In this document: positions 1 to 14,766 of the stretch, one piece after another
How the letters are laid out: each line of letters opens with the position of its first letter
How positions within the stretch are numbered: the stretch's first letter is position 1
Notes under the pieces: model-generated
What the model was told of the DNA's origin: nothing
Databases searched by the model: none
What the model saw: the letters and a program-made list of their open reading frames with translations, nothing else
From: Balanoglossus misakiensis
Lineage: Eukaryota > Hemichordata
Assembly: GCA_040954595.2 (NCBI GenBank)
Contig: CM082597.2
Span: forward strand, 2,976,001-3,040,000
Length of the DNA: 64,000 nucleotides
Direction: 5' to 3'
Translations under genes and position numbers: made by a program

Positions 1-111
1 CAGATTCTTGGAGAGTACAGTGAAATAATGTAAACGGTATGATAATGCTCATTTGATCGCCATGGATTTGGATTGCATGTTGATTGGATGCTCTTTCCTG
101 TGTCAACTTAG

Positions 112-2935
<2,824 letters not shown>

Positions 2936-4440
2936 TAGCCGCCGAGCTGTTGTTCTGTGACGGTAACACTGAGAAGATAGAGCAACAATTGGAACCTCGG
3001 TGTAACATATTCCACGGCTCATTAAATTATAAAATTGACATCATAAAAGTCTTGAGGACTGATGCCAGGTTTAATGAAGAAACGTTACTCTCAGTAAAAA
3101 CAGCCAGCAACTAGAATGTAGAGGCAGTGTGGTTCATGAAATCTCTTATGAACTAATGTTATACCATTTCTATTATATTTGCAGGCATAGACCTACGTGT
3201 GTAAGTTTGCTAATTAAAAAGCCACCATAGACCAGAATGAGTGAAAACCATAATTTCTTACATAATTCACATATTGGACGCCATGCATCCTTTCACAGCT
3301 TGCCTGACAACACGTTGTCATGGACATAAATCCTGGCAAAAATGTAACAATATCGGTATAGATTTATGCGGTAACGGGCTCGTAGTTGCTTCAAGGCTTA
3401 GGTAGAAATTCACACTTAACAAATCTCCCTCTGAATATACGTTTACACCATACGTACTTTGAATTCATTTCTTCCAGTTTTCATTTCTCCCACGTGACAA
3501 ATACATCGGGTAAAAACATATGCGTTATATACCAAAACATTGTACCATTTTGTTACCATGTGCACAGCTTGGGAACACTAAATCGTTACAGCAACTGTAA
3601 CCCGGCAACTTTGCTTGGGCTAAACGGCTTTGCCTTTCATGCATGACAACCACATACCAATACTAACTGGTAAAGGGAGCCGCCTCACTTCATACAGTCG
3701 GAGTGCGAGCATGGCGAGTTGGTCGCCGTGGATCATGTTAAAATCGCGATACAATATTTGCATGTCTCAACATGCGCGTCACCATTCACAACCATCCAGC
3801 CAAATGGGGACTTGGGTCCAGCGTATACGACACACTGTTGAAGTGGGATAGTTGTCACCGATATGAAAAGTGTCTAATTTTGAACAGCAGCTGTCGGCCG
3901 GTAAAAAAATCCGTGCCAAGGGATTATCAAGAACAGCGGATGTGAATCCACAATGATACCATTCGCACGGCAACTTGTATACAGAGGAGAGGGTTCAATA
4001 CTCCTTATAAGGTCAGTATACTGTAAGTTAGCTCATGTTCAAACATATTCTTATGAATTTCTGAAAGCATAACTGCTTATATCCATGACAATGTAAACCA
4101 TTATGTTATTTAGTTCTATTGTCTTCTAAAATTAAGAAGTAGCGGCCACTATGCTTTATTTGCTCTGGGAAGAACACTAATGATGAAATATACCATTTTT
4201 ATACTGGTATGTATGTACATGTACAATATCCACCAAACCAACAACCACCAAAACCACCACCCACGCCGCCACCACCAAAACCATCAACACCACCACCCAC
4301 GTCGCCATCATCATCATCATGGAACAAAAGTAACAGCTTCTGGCATGTTAAACACTTTCACCCCAAGTTGCCCGAGTAGAGGTCCAACTTTGCCATATAA
4401 AAAAATATGTCATGTCCCCCTCCCTTTTGTTGTTTTATAA
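2936..4440. other. Kinase 3' flank and AT-rich spacer, with a low-complexity CCA/CAT stretch
   Basis: This covers the probable 3' UTR of the kinase gene (attaaa near 3020) and about 1.2 kb with no gene I can support. Around 4230-4320 there is a low-complexity CCACCA/ATC run that makes a His/Asn-rich open frame; I treat it as simple sequence. From about 4380 the DNA grades into degenerate copies of the satellite unit that follows. Confidence 0.6.
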
Positions 4441-7400
4441 CTGACAATATGTCATGTCCTCACCTAGATGTGTATTATGACTGACAATATAATATCATGC
4501 CCCCCTCCCTTTGTTCTTTTATGACTGACAATAAATTGCCAAGACCTCCCCATAGTTCTGTATTTTGACAATAAAATGTCAATACCTCCCCATAGTTCTG
4601 TACTTTGACAAATAAATTGTCAAGACCTCCCCATAGTTCTGTACTGTGACAAATAAAATGTCAACCCCTCCCCATAGTTCTGTACTGTGACAAATAAAAT
4701 GTCAAGACCTCCCCATAGTTCTGTACTTTGACAAATAAAATGTCAACCCCTCCCCATAGTTCTGTACTTTGACAAATAAATTGTCAAGACCTCCCCATAG
4801 TTCTGTACTGTGACAAATAAAATGTCAAGACCTCCCCATAGTTCTGTACTGTGACAAATAAAATGTCAAGACCTCCCCATAGTTCTGTACTGTGACAAAT
4901 AAAATGTCAAGACCTCCCCATAGTTCTGTACTGTGACAAATAAATTGTCAAGATCTCCCCATAGTTCTGTACTGTGACAAATAAAATGTCAAGACCTCCC
5001 CATAGTTCTGTACTGTGACAAATAAATTGTCAAGACCTCCCCATAGTTCTGTACTGTGACAAATAAAATGTCAAGACCTCCCCATAGTTCTGTACTGTGA
5101 CAAATAAATTGTCAAGACCTCCCCATAGTTCATAGTTCTGTACTGTGACAAATAAAATGTCAAGACCTCCCCATAGTTCTGTACTGTGACAAATAAAATG
5201 TCAAGACCTCCCCTTAGTGCTGTACTGTGACAAATAAAATGTCAAGACCTCCCCTTAGTGCTATACTTTGACAAATAAAATGTCAGGACCTCCCCATAGA
5301 CAAAAAAAATGCCAAGACCTCCCCATAGTTCTGTACTTTGACAAATAAAATGTCAAGACCTCCCCATAGTGCTGTACTCTGACAAATAAAATGTCAAGAC
5401 CTCCCCATAGTTCTGTACTCTGACAAATAAAATGTCAACCCCTCCCCATAGTTCTGTACTGTGACAAATAAAATGTCAAGACCTCCCCATAGTTCTGTAC
5501 TCTGACAAATAAAATGTCAAGACCTCCCCATAGTTCTGTACTGTGACAAATAAATTGTCAAGACCTCCCCATAGTTGTGTACTGTGACAAATAAAATGTC
5601 AAGACCTCCCCATAGTTCTGTACTGTGACAAATAAAATGTCAAGACCTCCCCATAGTGCTGCACTGTGGCAAATAAAATGTCAAGACCTCCCCATAGTGC
5701 TGCACTGTGACAAATAAAATGTCAAGACCTCCCCATAGTTCTGTACTGTGACAAATAAATTGTCAAGACCTCCCCATAGTGCTGCACTGTGGCAAATAAA
5801 ATGTCAAGACCTCCCCATAGTGCTGCACTGTGACAAATAAATTGTCAAGACCTCCCCATAGTTGTGTACTGTGACAAATAAATTGTCAAGACCTCCCCAT
5901 AGTTCTGTACTGTGACAAATAAAATGTCAAGACCTCCCCATAGTTCTGTACTGTGACAAATAAAATGTCAAGACCTCCCCATAGTTCTGTACTGTGACAA
6001 ATAAATTGTCAAGATCTCCCCATAGTTCTGTACTGTGACAAATAAAATGTCAAGACCTCCCCATAGTTCTGTACTGTGACAAATAAATTGTCAAGACCTC
6101 CCCATAGTTCTGTACTGTGACAAATAAAATGTCAAGACCTCCCCATAGTTCTGTACTGTGACAAATAAATTGTCAAGACCTCCCCATAGTTCATAGTTCT
6201 GTACTGTGACAAATAAAATGTCAAGACCTCCCCATAGTTCTGTACTGTGACAAATAAAATGTCAAGACCTCCCCTTAGTGCTGTACTGTGACAAATAAAA
6301 TGTCAAGACCTCCCCTTAGTGCTTTACTTTGACAAATAAAATGTCAGGACCTCCCCATAGACAAAAAAAATGCCAAGACCTCCCCATAGTTCTGTACTTT
6401 GACAAATAAAATGTCAAGACCTCCCCATAGTGCTGTACTCTGACAAATAAAATGTCAAGACCTCCCCATAGTTCTGTACTGTGACAAATAAAATGTCAAG
6501 ACCTCCCCATAGTTCTGTACTTTGACAAATAAAATGTCAACCCCTCCCCATAGTTCTGTACTTTGACAAATAAATTGTCAAGACCTCCCCATAGTTCTGT
6601 ACTGTGACAAATAAAATGTCAAGACCTCCCCATAGTTCTGTACTGTGACAAATAAAATGTCAAGACCTCCCCATAGTTCTGTACTGTGACAAATAAAATG
6701 TCAAGACCTCCCCATAGTTCTGTACTGTGACAAATAAATTGTCAAGATCTCCCCATAGTTCTGTACTGTGACAAATAAAATGTCAAGACCTCCCCATAGT
6801 TCTGTACTGTGACAAATAAATTGTCAAGACCTCCCCATAGTTCTGTACTGTGACAAATAAAATGTCAAGACCTCCCCATAGTTCTGTACTGTGACAAATA
6901 AATTGTCAAGACCTCCCCATAGTTCATAGTTCTGTACTGTGACAAATAAAATGTCAAGACCTCCCCATAGTTCTGTACTGTGACAAATAAAATGTCAAGA
7001 CCTCCCCTTAGTGCTGTACTGTGACAAATAAAATGTCAAGACCTCCCCTTAGTGCTTTACTTTGACAAATAAAATGTCAGGACCTCCCCATAGACAAAAA
7101 AAATGCCAAGACCTCCCCATAGTTCTGTACTTTGACAAATAAAATGTCAAGACCTCCCCATAGTGCTGTACTCTGACAAATAAAATGTCAAGACCTCCCC
7201 ATAGTTCTGTACTCTGACAAATAAAATGTCAACCCCTCCCCATAGTTCTGTACTGTGACAAATAAAATGTCAAGACCTCCCCATAGTTCTGTACTCTGAC
7301 AAATAAAATGTCAAGACCTCCCCATAGTTCTGTACTGTGACAAATAAATTGTCAAGACCTCCCCATAGTTGTGTACTGTGACAAATAAAATGTCAAGACC

Positions 7401-10400
7401 TCCCCATAGTTCTGTACTGTGACAAATAAAATGTCAAGACCTCCCCATAGTGCTGCACTGTGGCAAATAAAATGTCAAGACCTCCCCATAGTGCTGCACT
7501 GTGACAAATAAAATGTCAAGACCTCCCCATAGTTCTGTACTGTGACAAATAAATTGTCAAGACCTCCCCATAGTGCTGCACTGTGGCAAATAAAATGTCA
7601 AGACCTCCCCATAGTGCTGCACTGTGACAAATAAATTGTCAAGACCTCCCCATAGTTGTGTACTGTGACAAATAAATTGTCAAGACCTCCCCATAGTTCT
7701 GTACTGTGACAAATAAAATGTCAAGACCTCCCCATAGTTCTGTACTGTGACAAATAAAATGTCAAGACCTCCCCATAGTTCTGTACTGTGACAAATAAAT
7801 TGTCAAGATCTCCCCATAGTTCTGTACTGTGACAAATAAAATGTCAAGACCTCCCCATAGTTCTGTACTGTGACAAATAAATTGTCAAGACCTCCCCATA
7901 GTTCTGTACTGTGACAAATAAAATGTCAAGACCTCCCCATAGTTCTGTACTGTGACAAATAAATTGTCAAGACCTCCCCATAGTTCATAGTTCTGTACTG
8001 TGACAAATAAAATGTCAAGACCTCCCCATAGTTCTGTACTGTGACAAATAAAATGTCAAGACCTCCCCTTAGTGCTGTACTGTGACAAATAAAATGTCAA
8101 GACCTCCCCTTAGTGCTTTACTTTGACAAATAAAATGTCAGGACCTCCCCATAGACAAAAAAAATGCCAAGACCTCCCCATAGTTCTGTACTTTGACAAA
8201 TAAAATGTCAAGACCTCCCCATAGTGCTGTACTCTGACAAATAAAATGTCAAGACCTCCCCATAGTTCTGTACTCTGACAAATAAAATGTCAACCCCTCC
8301 CCATAGTTCTGTACTGTGACAAATAAAATGTCAAGACCTCCCCATAGTTCTGTACTCTGACAAATAAAATGTCAAGACCTCCCCATAGTTCTGTACTGTG
8401 ACAAATAAATTGTCAAGACCTCCCCATAGTTGTGTACTGTGACAAATAAAATGTCAAGACCTCCCCATAGTTCTGTACTGTGACAAATAAAATGTCAAGA
8501 CCTCCCCATAGTGCTGCACTGTGGCAAATAAAATGTCAAGACCTCCCCATAGTGCTGCACTGTGACAAATAAAATGTCAAGACCTCCCCATAGTTCTGTA
8601 CTGTGACAAATAAAATGTCAAGACCTCCCCATAGTGCTGCACTGTGACAAATAAAATGTCAAGACCTCCCCATAGTTCTGTACTGTGACAAATAAATTGT
8701 CAAGACCTCCCCATAGTTATGTACTGTGACAAATAAATTGTCAAGACTTCCCCATAGTGCTGCACTGTGACAAATAAAATGTCAAGACCTCCCCATAGTT
8801 CTGTACTGTGACAAATAAAATGTCAAGACTTCCCCATAGTGCTGCACTGTGACAAATAAAATGTCAAGACCTCCCCATAGTGCTGCACTGTGACAAATAA
8901 AATGTCAAGACCTCCCCATAGTTCTGTACTGTGACAAATAAAATGTCAAGACTTCCCCATAGTGCTGCACTGTGACAAATAAAATGTCAAGACCTCCCCA
9001 TAGTTCTGTACTGTGACAAATAAAATGTCAAGACCTCCCCATAGTGCTGCACTGTGACAAATAAAATGTCAAGACCTCCCCATAGTTCTGTACTGTGACA
9101 AATAAATTGTCAAGACCTCCCCATAGTTATGTACTGTGACAAATAAATTGTCAAGACTTCCCCATAGTGCTGCACTGTGACAAATAAAATGTCAAGACCT
9201 CCCCATAGTTCTGTACTGTGACAAATAAAATGTCAAGACTTCCCCATAGTGCTGCACTGTGACAAATAAAATGTCAAGACCTCCCCATAGTGCTGCACTG
9301 TGACAAATAAAATGTCAAGACCTCCCCATAGTTCTGTACTGTGACAAATAAAATGTCAAGACTTCCCCATAGTGCTGCACTGTGACAAATAAAATGTCAA
9401 GACCTCCCCATAGTTCTGTACTGTGACAAATAAAATGTCAAGACCTCCCCATAGTTCTGTACTGTGACAAATAAAATGTCAAGACCTCCCCATAGTTCTG
9501 TACTGTGACAAATAAAATGTCAAGACCTCCCCATAGTTCTGTACTGTGACAAATAAATTGTCAAGACCTCCCCATAGTTCTGTACTGTGACTGTGACAAA
9601 TAAAATGTCAAGACCTCCCCATAGTTCTGTACTGTGACAAATAAATTGTCAAGACCTCCCCATAGTTCTGTACTGTGACAAATAAATTGTCAAGACCTCC
9701 CCATAGTTCTGTACTGTGACAAATAAAATGTCAAGACCTCCCCATAGTTCTGTACACTGACAAATAAAATGTCAAGACCTCCCCATAGTTCTGTACACTG
9801 ACAAATAAAATGTCAAGACCTCCCCATAGTTCTGTACTGTGACAAATAAAATGTCAAGACCTCCCCATAGTTCTGTACACTGACAAATAAAATGCCAAGA
9901 CCTCCCCACAGTTCTCTACTTTGACAAATAAAATGTCAAGACCTCCCCATAGTTCTGTACTGTGACAAATAAAATGTCAAGACCTCCCCATAGTTCTGTA
10001 CACTGACAAATAAAATGCCAAGACCTCCCCACAGTTCTCTACTTTGACAAATAAAATGTCAAGACCTCCCCATAGTTCTGTACTGTGACAAATAAATTGT
10101 CAAGATCTCCCCATAGTTCTGTACTGTGACAAATAAAATGTCAAGACTTCCCCATAGTTCTGTACTTTGACAAATAAAATGTCAAGACCTCCCCATAGTG
10201 CTGTACTTTGACAAATAAAATGTCAAGACCTCCCCATAGTTCTGTACACTGACAAATAAAATGCCAAGACCTCCCCACAGTTCTCTACTTTGACAAATAA
10301 AATGTCAAGACCTCCCCATAGTTCTGTACTGTGACAAATAAATTGTCAAGACCTCCCCATAGTTGTGTACTGTGACAAATAAAATGTCAAGACCTCCCCA

Positions 10401-10735
10401 TAGTTCTGTACACTGACAAATAAAATGCCAAGACCTCCCCACAGTTCTCTACTTTGACAAATAAAATGTCAAGACCTCCCCATAGTTCTGTACACTGACA
10501 AATAAAATGCCAAGACCTCCCCACAGTTCTCTACTTTGACAAATAAAATGTCAAGACCTCCCCATAGTTCTGTACACTGACAAATAAAATGCCAAGACCT
10601 CCCCACAGTTCTCTACTTTGACAAATAAAATGTCAAGACCTCCCCATAGTTCTGTACACTGACAAATAAAATGCCAAGACCTCCCCACAGTTCTCTACTT
10701 TGACAAATAAATTGTCAAGACCTCCCCTAGATCTG
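4440..10735. repeat. Satellite/minisatellite array, 41-bp unit, about 150 copies
   Basis: The unit begins caagacctccccatagttct and continues gtactgtgac, aaataaaatgt; counting gives a 41-bp period. The array is almost unbroken for about 6.2 kb. Common variants are tgtgac/tttgac/tctgac, ttctgta/tgctgca and aaaatgtca/aaattgtca. Each unit contains AATAAA inside a small inverted repeat (TGACA...TGTCA, lengthened to TGACAA...TTGTCA by the a/t variant). Higher-order structure is clear: an 8-bp internal duplication (catagttc repeated) recurs at 5131, 6192, 6925 and 7986, giving steps of 1061, 733 and 1061 bp, and 1061 minus 733 is eight units. A 410-bp block (ten units) repeats from about 8711 to 9121. 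From about 9880 the array becomes an 82-bp dimer (tgtacactg / ttctctactttg). No ORF of note. Confidence 0.97.
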
Positions 10736-11190
10736 TATAATGACTGGCAATATGTCATGCCCTCCCCTAGTTCTCTTTTATGACTGACAAAATAAAATGT
10801 CATGCCCTTCTCTAGTTTTGACTTTGATATACAATAAAATGTCATGCCCTCGCCCAGTTTCGTATGCCCCCAAGTTCTGTACTATTCATGTATTAAATAA
10901 AATGTTAAGCTCATCCCTCGCCATGTACTTGGTAATATATTATTACTAATAGTAAAATGTCTGCCAACTCCTTGATTTATGCGATTACGTTGTACTATAA
11001 TAAAATGCCCTAGTTCTGTAGGTAACTGTAGGCATTGACAATATGTCAGGCCCACCCCAACCTCTGTAACAAGACTTAATAAAATGTTGTGCCCAACTAG
11101 TATTGTAATTTTCTGCCCTGACCTAGTTCTGTCCCACGCTTCCAAACAATTCATGCCCAATCTCAATAAAATGTCATGTCTAAAATGGTC
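10735..11190. repeat. Degenerate edge copies of the 41-bp satellite
   Basis: Recognisable but diverged units (tgtcatgccct, tagttct, acaataaaatgtc) continue with irregular spacing to about 11180, where the last aataaaatgtcatg occurs. Similar diverged units flank the left side (4380-4560). Homogeneous core with decayed margins is the usual signature of unequal crossing-over in a satellite. Confidence 0.8.
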
Positions 11191-11215
11191 ACCCCTTGAG
11201 ACTGATGCGGCATTA

Positions 11216-11740
11216 ACACTAGGACGTGTACTGATCTGAGTGAATAGCCGAAAATAGCCGAGTTTTGCACCGTACTCCTCACGGGATCTGAGTGAATCAG
11301 ATCCCGTGAGGAGTACGGTGCCCAGAGTACAAATGTCCCAGTAGAAAACGCCGAGTTTTGCTACATCTCAGCCCCCGCCCGCCAATGTCTAGCTCTGCGT
11401 GGCATAGCAAAGGTTTTGCTCTCCGAAAAAATAGCCGAGTTTTGCACCGTACTCCTCACGGGATCTGAGTGAATCAGATCCCGTGAGGCGTACGGTGCCC
11501 AGAGTACAAATGTCCCAGCAGAAAACGCCGAGTTTTGCTACATCTCAGCCCCCGCCCGCCAATGTCTAGCTCTGCATGGCATAGCAAAGGTTTTGCTCTC
11601 CGAAAAAATAGCCGAGTTTTGCTACATCTGCGTGGCATTTACACTAGGACGTGTACTGATCTGAGTGAATCAGATCCCGTGAGGAGTACGGTGCCCAGAG
11701 TACAAACGTCCCAGTAGAAAACGCCGAGTTTAAATTGCTA
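11216..11740. repeat. ~177-bp tandem repeat carrying a perfect 25-bp inverted repeat
   Basis: Two near-identical copies start about 177 bp apart (hairpins at 11267 and 11444), plus a partial third at about 11645-11730 that keeps only the right half. The first hairpin has 25-bp arms, 11267-11291 and 11297-11321, with a 5-nt loop (gtgaa). The arms contain gtactcctcacgggatctga and its exact complement. The second copy has one arm mismatch (ggcg for ggag). Repeats of tagccgagttttgc lie between. No coding capacity. It could be a fold-back transposon remnant amplified in tandem. Confidence 0.85.
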
Positions 11741-11759
11741 AATCTGAGATCTCCCCCAA

Positions 11760-12546
11760 CGCCCGCCAAGGTCTTGCTCTCCGAAAAATAGGAGATGTTT
11801 CGAAAGAACGAACACGTGCGAGCCGACGATGGTTTTGCTACCGTCGATGAGGCGAATTTACACATTACACTAATAATAGTGTCTGCCACGACATCAAACC
11901 AAAACTGCCCTTCGCAGTAAATAATGAAAAACACAGATTAAATCGGCGAAGACTTTCAACAACGTGTCTTCCACACGAGGGGCCATTTTCATCTGAGAGT
12001 TTGCATACCAAAGGAGGTCACGCCTTCCAGCCTCGTTCGCGGATTACTTCCTATCGGTGTAGCGCAGCCAGCGGTGGGATTGGGGCAGGGAACCAGACTA
12101 TGTAGTACTTTCAATGGAAGAAGCAGAGGAGTCTGGGTAACCGAGACGAGCCCAAGTGACACAAGCTCCGCCCCAATCATGGAAAATTGACAGTTTCTCT
12201 CGCTATAGGATTTCTCGGTCTGAGAAACAGGGAAAAATTGGATTTCCATAGTGTTGTGAAGGGCATTGGCCTAGTATTTCCGTCACAATATATATAGAAC
12301 TGCATGGAAAATTGACAATTGAACTTACAAAAGTCAATAAACAAAAAGGGGAAAAGCCATGACCTACCAGACATCATACGCCTTTCCACCTAACCATACG
12401 GCCTATAACGAGCCTGTTCAGTCATAATAATAATATTTATTTCTTTAAAAACATTAAAATTCTTAATACTCTCTCTCTCTCTCTCTCTCCCCCCCCCCCC
12501 ATCATCCATCTATTGCCCACTTGTAGTTGTCACTCGTTTATCAAGT
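11760..12546. other. Non-coding spacer upstream of the glycosyltransferase, with CT/C tract
   Basis: No gene supported. A (CT)n run followed by about twelve C lies at 12471-12500, just before the glycosyltransferase start. A TATA-like tatatataga at about 12288 could belong to its promoter, but nothing else confirms this. Confidence 0.5.
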
Positions 12547-13743
12547 ATGTTGCCTCGACCATTCGCGTTCTACCTATCGATTGTCATTTTGACGGTTACA
12601 AGCGCACTTTTTCTGCTACTTACAACCAGAGACCTGTTCGTGAAGAATGACGCCAGCAACGTCCTTGCGAAGGAGTACCAAAAATTCTTGGAATCTCCGT
12701 GGCTTCCGTACGACGAACGGCGACCAAATCGCACCAAATACAAAATTCAACCCTCGGACCTTAGGAGTTTCTTTTCCAAGAGAAAGTTGAGCAGAGCTCC
12801 TGGCATGAGTATTGATAAGATATCGCGAGACTGTCTGCGTACCTTGATGGCTTTTATACACCAGGGATACACATTCGATATCAAACACGAAGACGGCGTT
12901 CTGTCCATCTGTAGGAACGTTCCCTACAATACCCTCAAATCATTAAAGGCCTACCGCTATACAACTGCCGTCGTACCGAATATCGCCCACTACGTGTGGT
13001 TTGGCGAGCGACCCTTTCGTTTTGATCACCTCATTTCATTGCTGAGTGCTTACAAAGTCATGCGGGCTGATAGAATACTGTTTCACACGGACAGGGAACC
13101 AGGTGGCGAGTACTGGGACGAGGCACGGGGAACGATTCCCGTTCTCGAAGTCGTTCACAGAGACCAGCCGACGAGTATTTTCGCCTACGCGATACCGAAG
13201 TCAAATTTACAACTTAAATCGCACATAGCGAGGCTGGAAGTTCTCCTGGAATACGGCGGTGTCTTCTTAGACAGTGACGTCATCGTTCTCCGGCCTCTAG
13301 AACCGCTACGTCACTACAACTTCGTCATGGGCAGCGACGACCAATCCCAACTCAGCAATGGCGTCATCATCGCGCACAACGAATCGAGGTTTTTGAAGAG
13401 GTATCACCGCGGTTTCGTGTACTACCGAGGGGCCTGCCTACACTGTAACACCGTTCTATTTCCAACTGCCCTCGCAATCCAGTTCCCGGATGTCATCCAC
13501 GTCGAGAACACATCCATTCTGTCGCCGAATGTGGCCGAAATGACGGATATTTTCCAAGGCCATTATAACTGGTTCGACGGCCATTACACTGTGCAGACCT
13601 TCGTGGACAAGTTTTACGACTTACCTGGAAATCTTGGCCAGGAAGCCAATTACAACGCCCAGAATATCAAAGATCTAGACACATCTTTCGGTGAAATGTG
13701 TCGATTTGTGTATTATGGCGATACAGAGTTCGGATTATCGTAG
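12547..13743 (+). CDS. Golgi type II membrane glycosyltransferase with DXD motif, intronless
   Basis: A single 398-codon open frame. Residues about 5-26 (FYLSIVILTVTSALFLLL) form an uncleaved signal-anchor near the N terminus, so the enzyme is predicted as type II with its catalytic domain in the Golgi lumen. The core contains IAHYVWFGERPF (about 143), KSHIARLEVLLEYGG (about 223) and FLDSDVIVLRPL. The last holds the DXD metal/nucleotide-sugar motif at D242-S-D244. This combination is characteristic of the DXD sugar-binding glycosyltransferase family (Gly_transf_sug, relatives of alpha-1,4-galactosyltransferases and capsule-type transferases). Donor and acceptor sugars cannot be told. Length is complete for the family. 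There are no introns, unlike every neighbour, which may mean retroposition or an old intronless family. The start is the first ATG and places the anchor correctly. Confidence 0.93.
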   Translation: MLPRPFAFYLSIVILTVTSALFLLLTTRDLFVKNDASNVLAKEYQKFLESPWLPYDERRPNRTKYKIQPSDLRSFFSKRKLSRAPGMSIDKISRDCLRTLMAFIHQGYTFDIKHEDGVLSICRNVPYNTLKSLKAYRYTTAVVPNIAHYVWFGERPFRFDHLISLLSAYKVMRADRILFHTDREPGGEYWDEARGTIPVLEVVHRDQPTSIFAYAIPKSNLQLKSHIARLEVLLEYGGVFLDSDVIVLRPLEPLRHYNFVMGSDDQSQLSNGVIIAHNESRFLKRYHRGFVYYRGACLHCNTVLFPTALAIQFPDVIHVENTSILSPNVAEMTDIFQGHYNWFDGHYTVQTFVDKFYDLPGNLGQEANYNAQNIKDLDTSFGEMCRFVYYGDTEFGLS

Positions 13744-14766
13744 TACACCCTCTGGTAAAAGGGTTCAAAGTAAGCGATAATGATGTAAACCGGTACTGGG
13801 TTTGAATCGATTCATACGCATGTAGAAAAAATACTGCTTTTTGATGTTTGCGTCTTTTTACTGAGTGTAGTATTGACAACAGCAACAAAAAGAAAATACA
13901 GAAAAAATCATTTTATTGTCATAACTTTTCAGCAGACTACAATCCCTCAAATCTAGCCCACAAAATTCATGAGAAGTTAATTGATAAAAAGTTTCTAACT
14001 ACATAAGTAATTTTCGAAATTATCTGCACCGCAAGTGGCCTGCGCAATCAACTGTGTGCAGAGCCTATATTAAAACACTTCTTTTATTTTGGAGATCAAG
14101 TAAACCACTACAAGTATTTTGTTCCTGTAAATTCGGGTACCTAAAACACCAACAGAAAATACAATCTATATGTATTCAATAATCTCTTTAAAAATTCACA
14201 TATCACCTGCTTTAGCCTACTACTCATTAATGATATACCGACTTAATTTATAACAATTAATGTAGTGAACAATCTACCGCAAAGGTCAGACTTTGACCAG
14301 AAAAAAATATGTTCAATACAAATGTATCTTTTCGCTACAGATTATATCTTCACTGATTGGTGAAAGTAGATTGATCAAATCCTTGGATAAAATAAATAAA
14401 CATGAAAATGTTAATGCTGGTATTTACATTTCTAGTTCCCTATTTCGACATGGTCGTTTCAGTTTTGTACCGTCTTCGGTGCTCAAATTCAGGCTACCAA
14501 ACGTTAAGGAAAAGGGTTGAAAAAAACTCACGGCCCGCAAATGTGAGTTATGGGTGGATGGACACTTGGGATGGGAGTTCAGGCTCCATGTTTCCAGAGA
14601 CGGGTCAACCATTGCAGGCTCCTGAGGTCTTCATCTCCTCAAAAGCTGGGTGAGTGTCTGTATTCATGGAAACACTGTCACAGGTCTATCACTGGCGGGG
14701 CTCGAAGACGCGCAAATACCGGTGTGCAAATTAGAAACTCCCCAGGAATCAAGGCCCGTCAAATCG
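13744..14766. other. Intergenic spacer between the glycosyltransferase and Ig gene A
   Basis: AT-rich DNA with no supportable gene. It separates a + strand gene from the 3' end of Ig gene A on the - strand. Short open frames near 14400-14650 show no domain and no splice partners. Confidence 0.5.

Noticed and set aside
4180-4440. His/Asn-rich open frame
   Set aside because: Low-complexity CCA/CAT DNA without domain or splice support.
4440-10735. Regularly spaced repeats that might suggest a CRISPR array
   Set aside because: The 41-bp units are contiguous with no unique spacers, and the genes around are intron-bearing eukaryotic genes. It is a satellite.
14402-14653. Small + strand frame with a hydrophobic start
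   Set aside because: No mature domain, no recognisable family, and it lies opposite the 3' flank of gene A.
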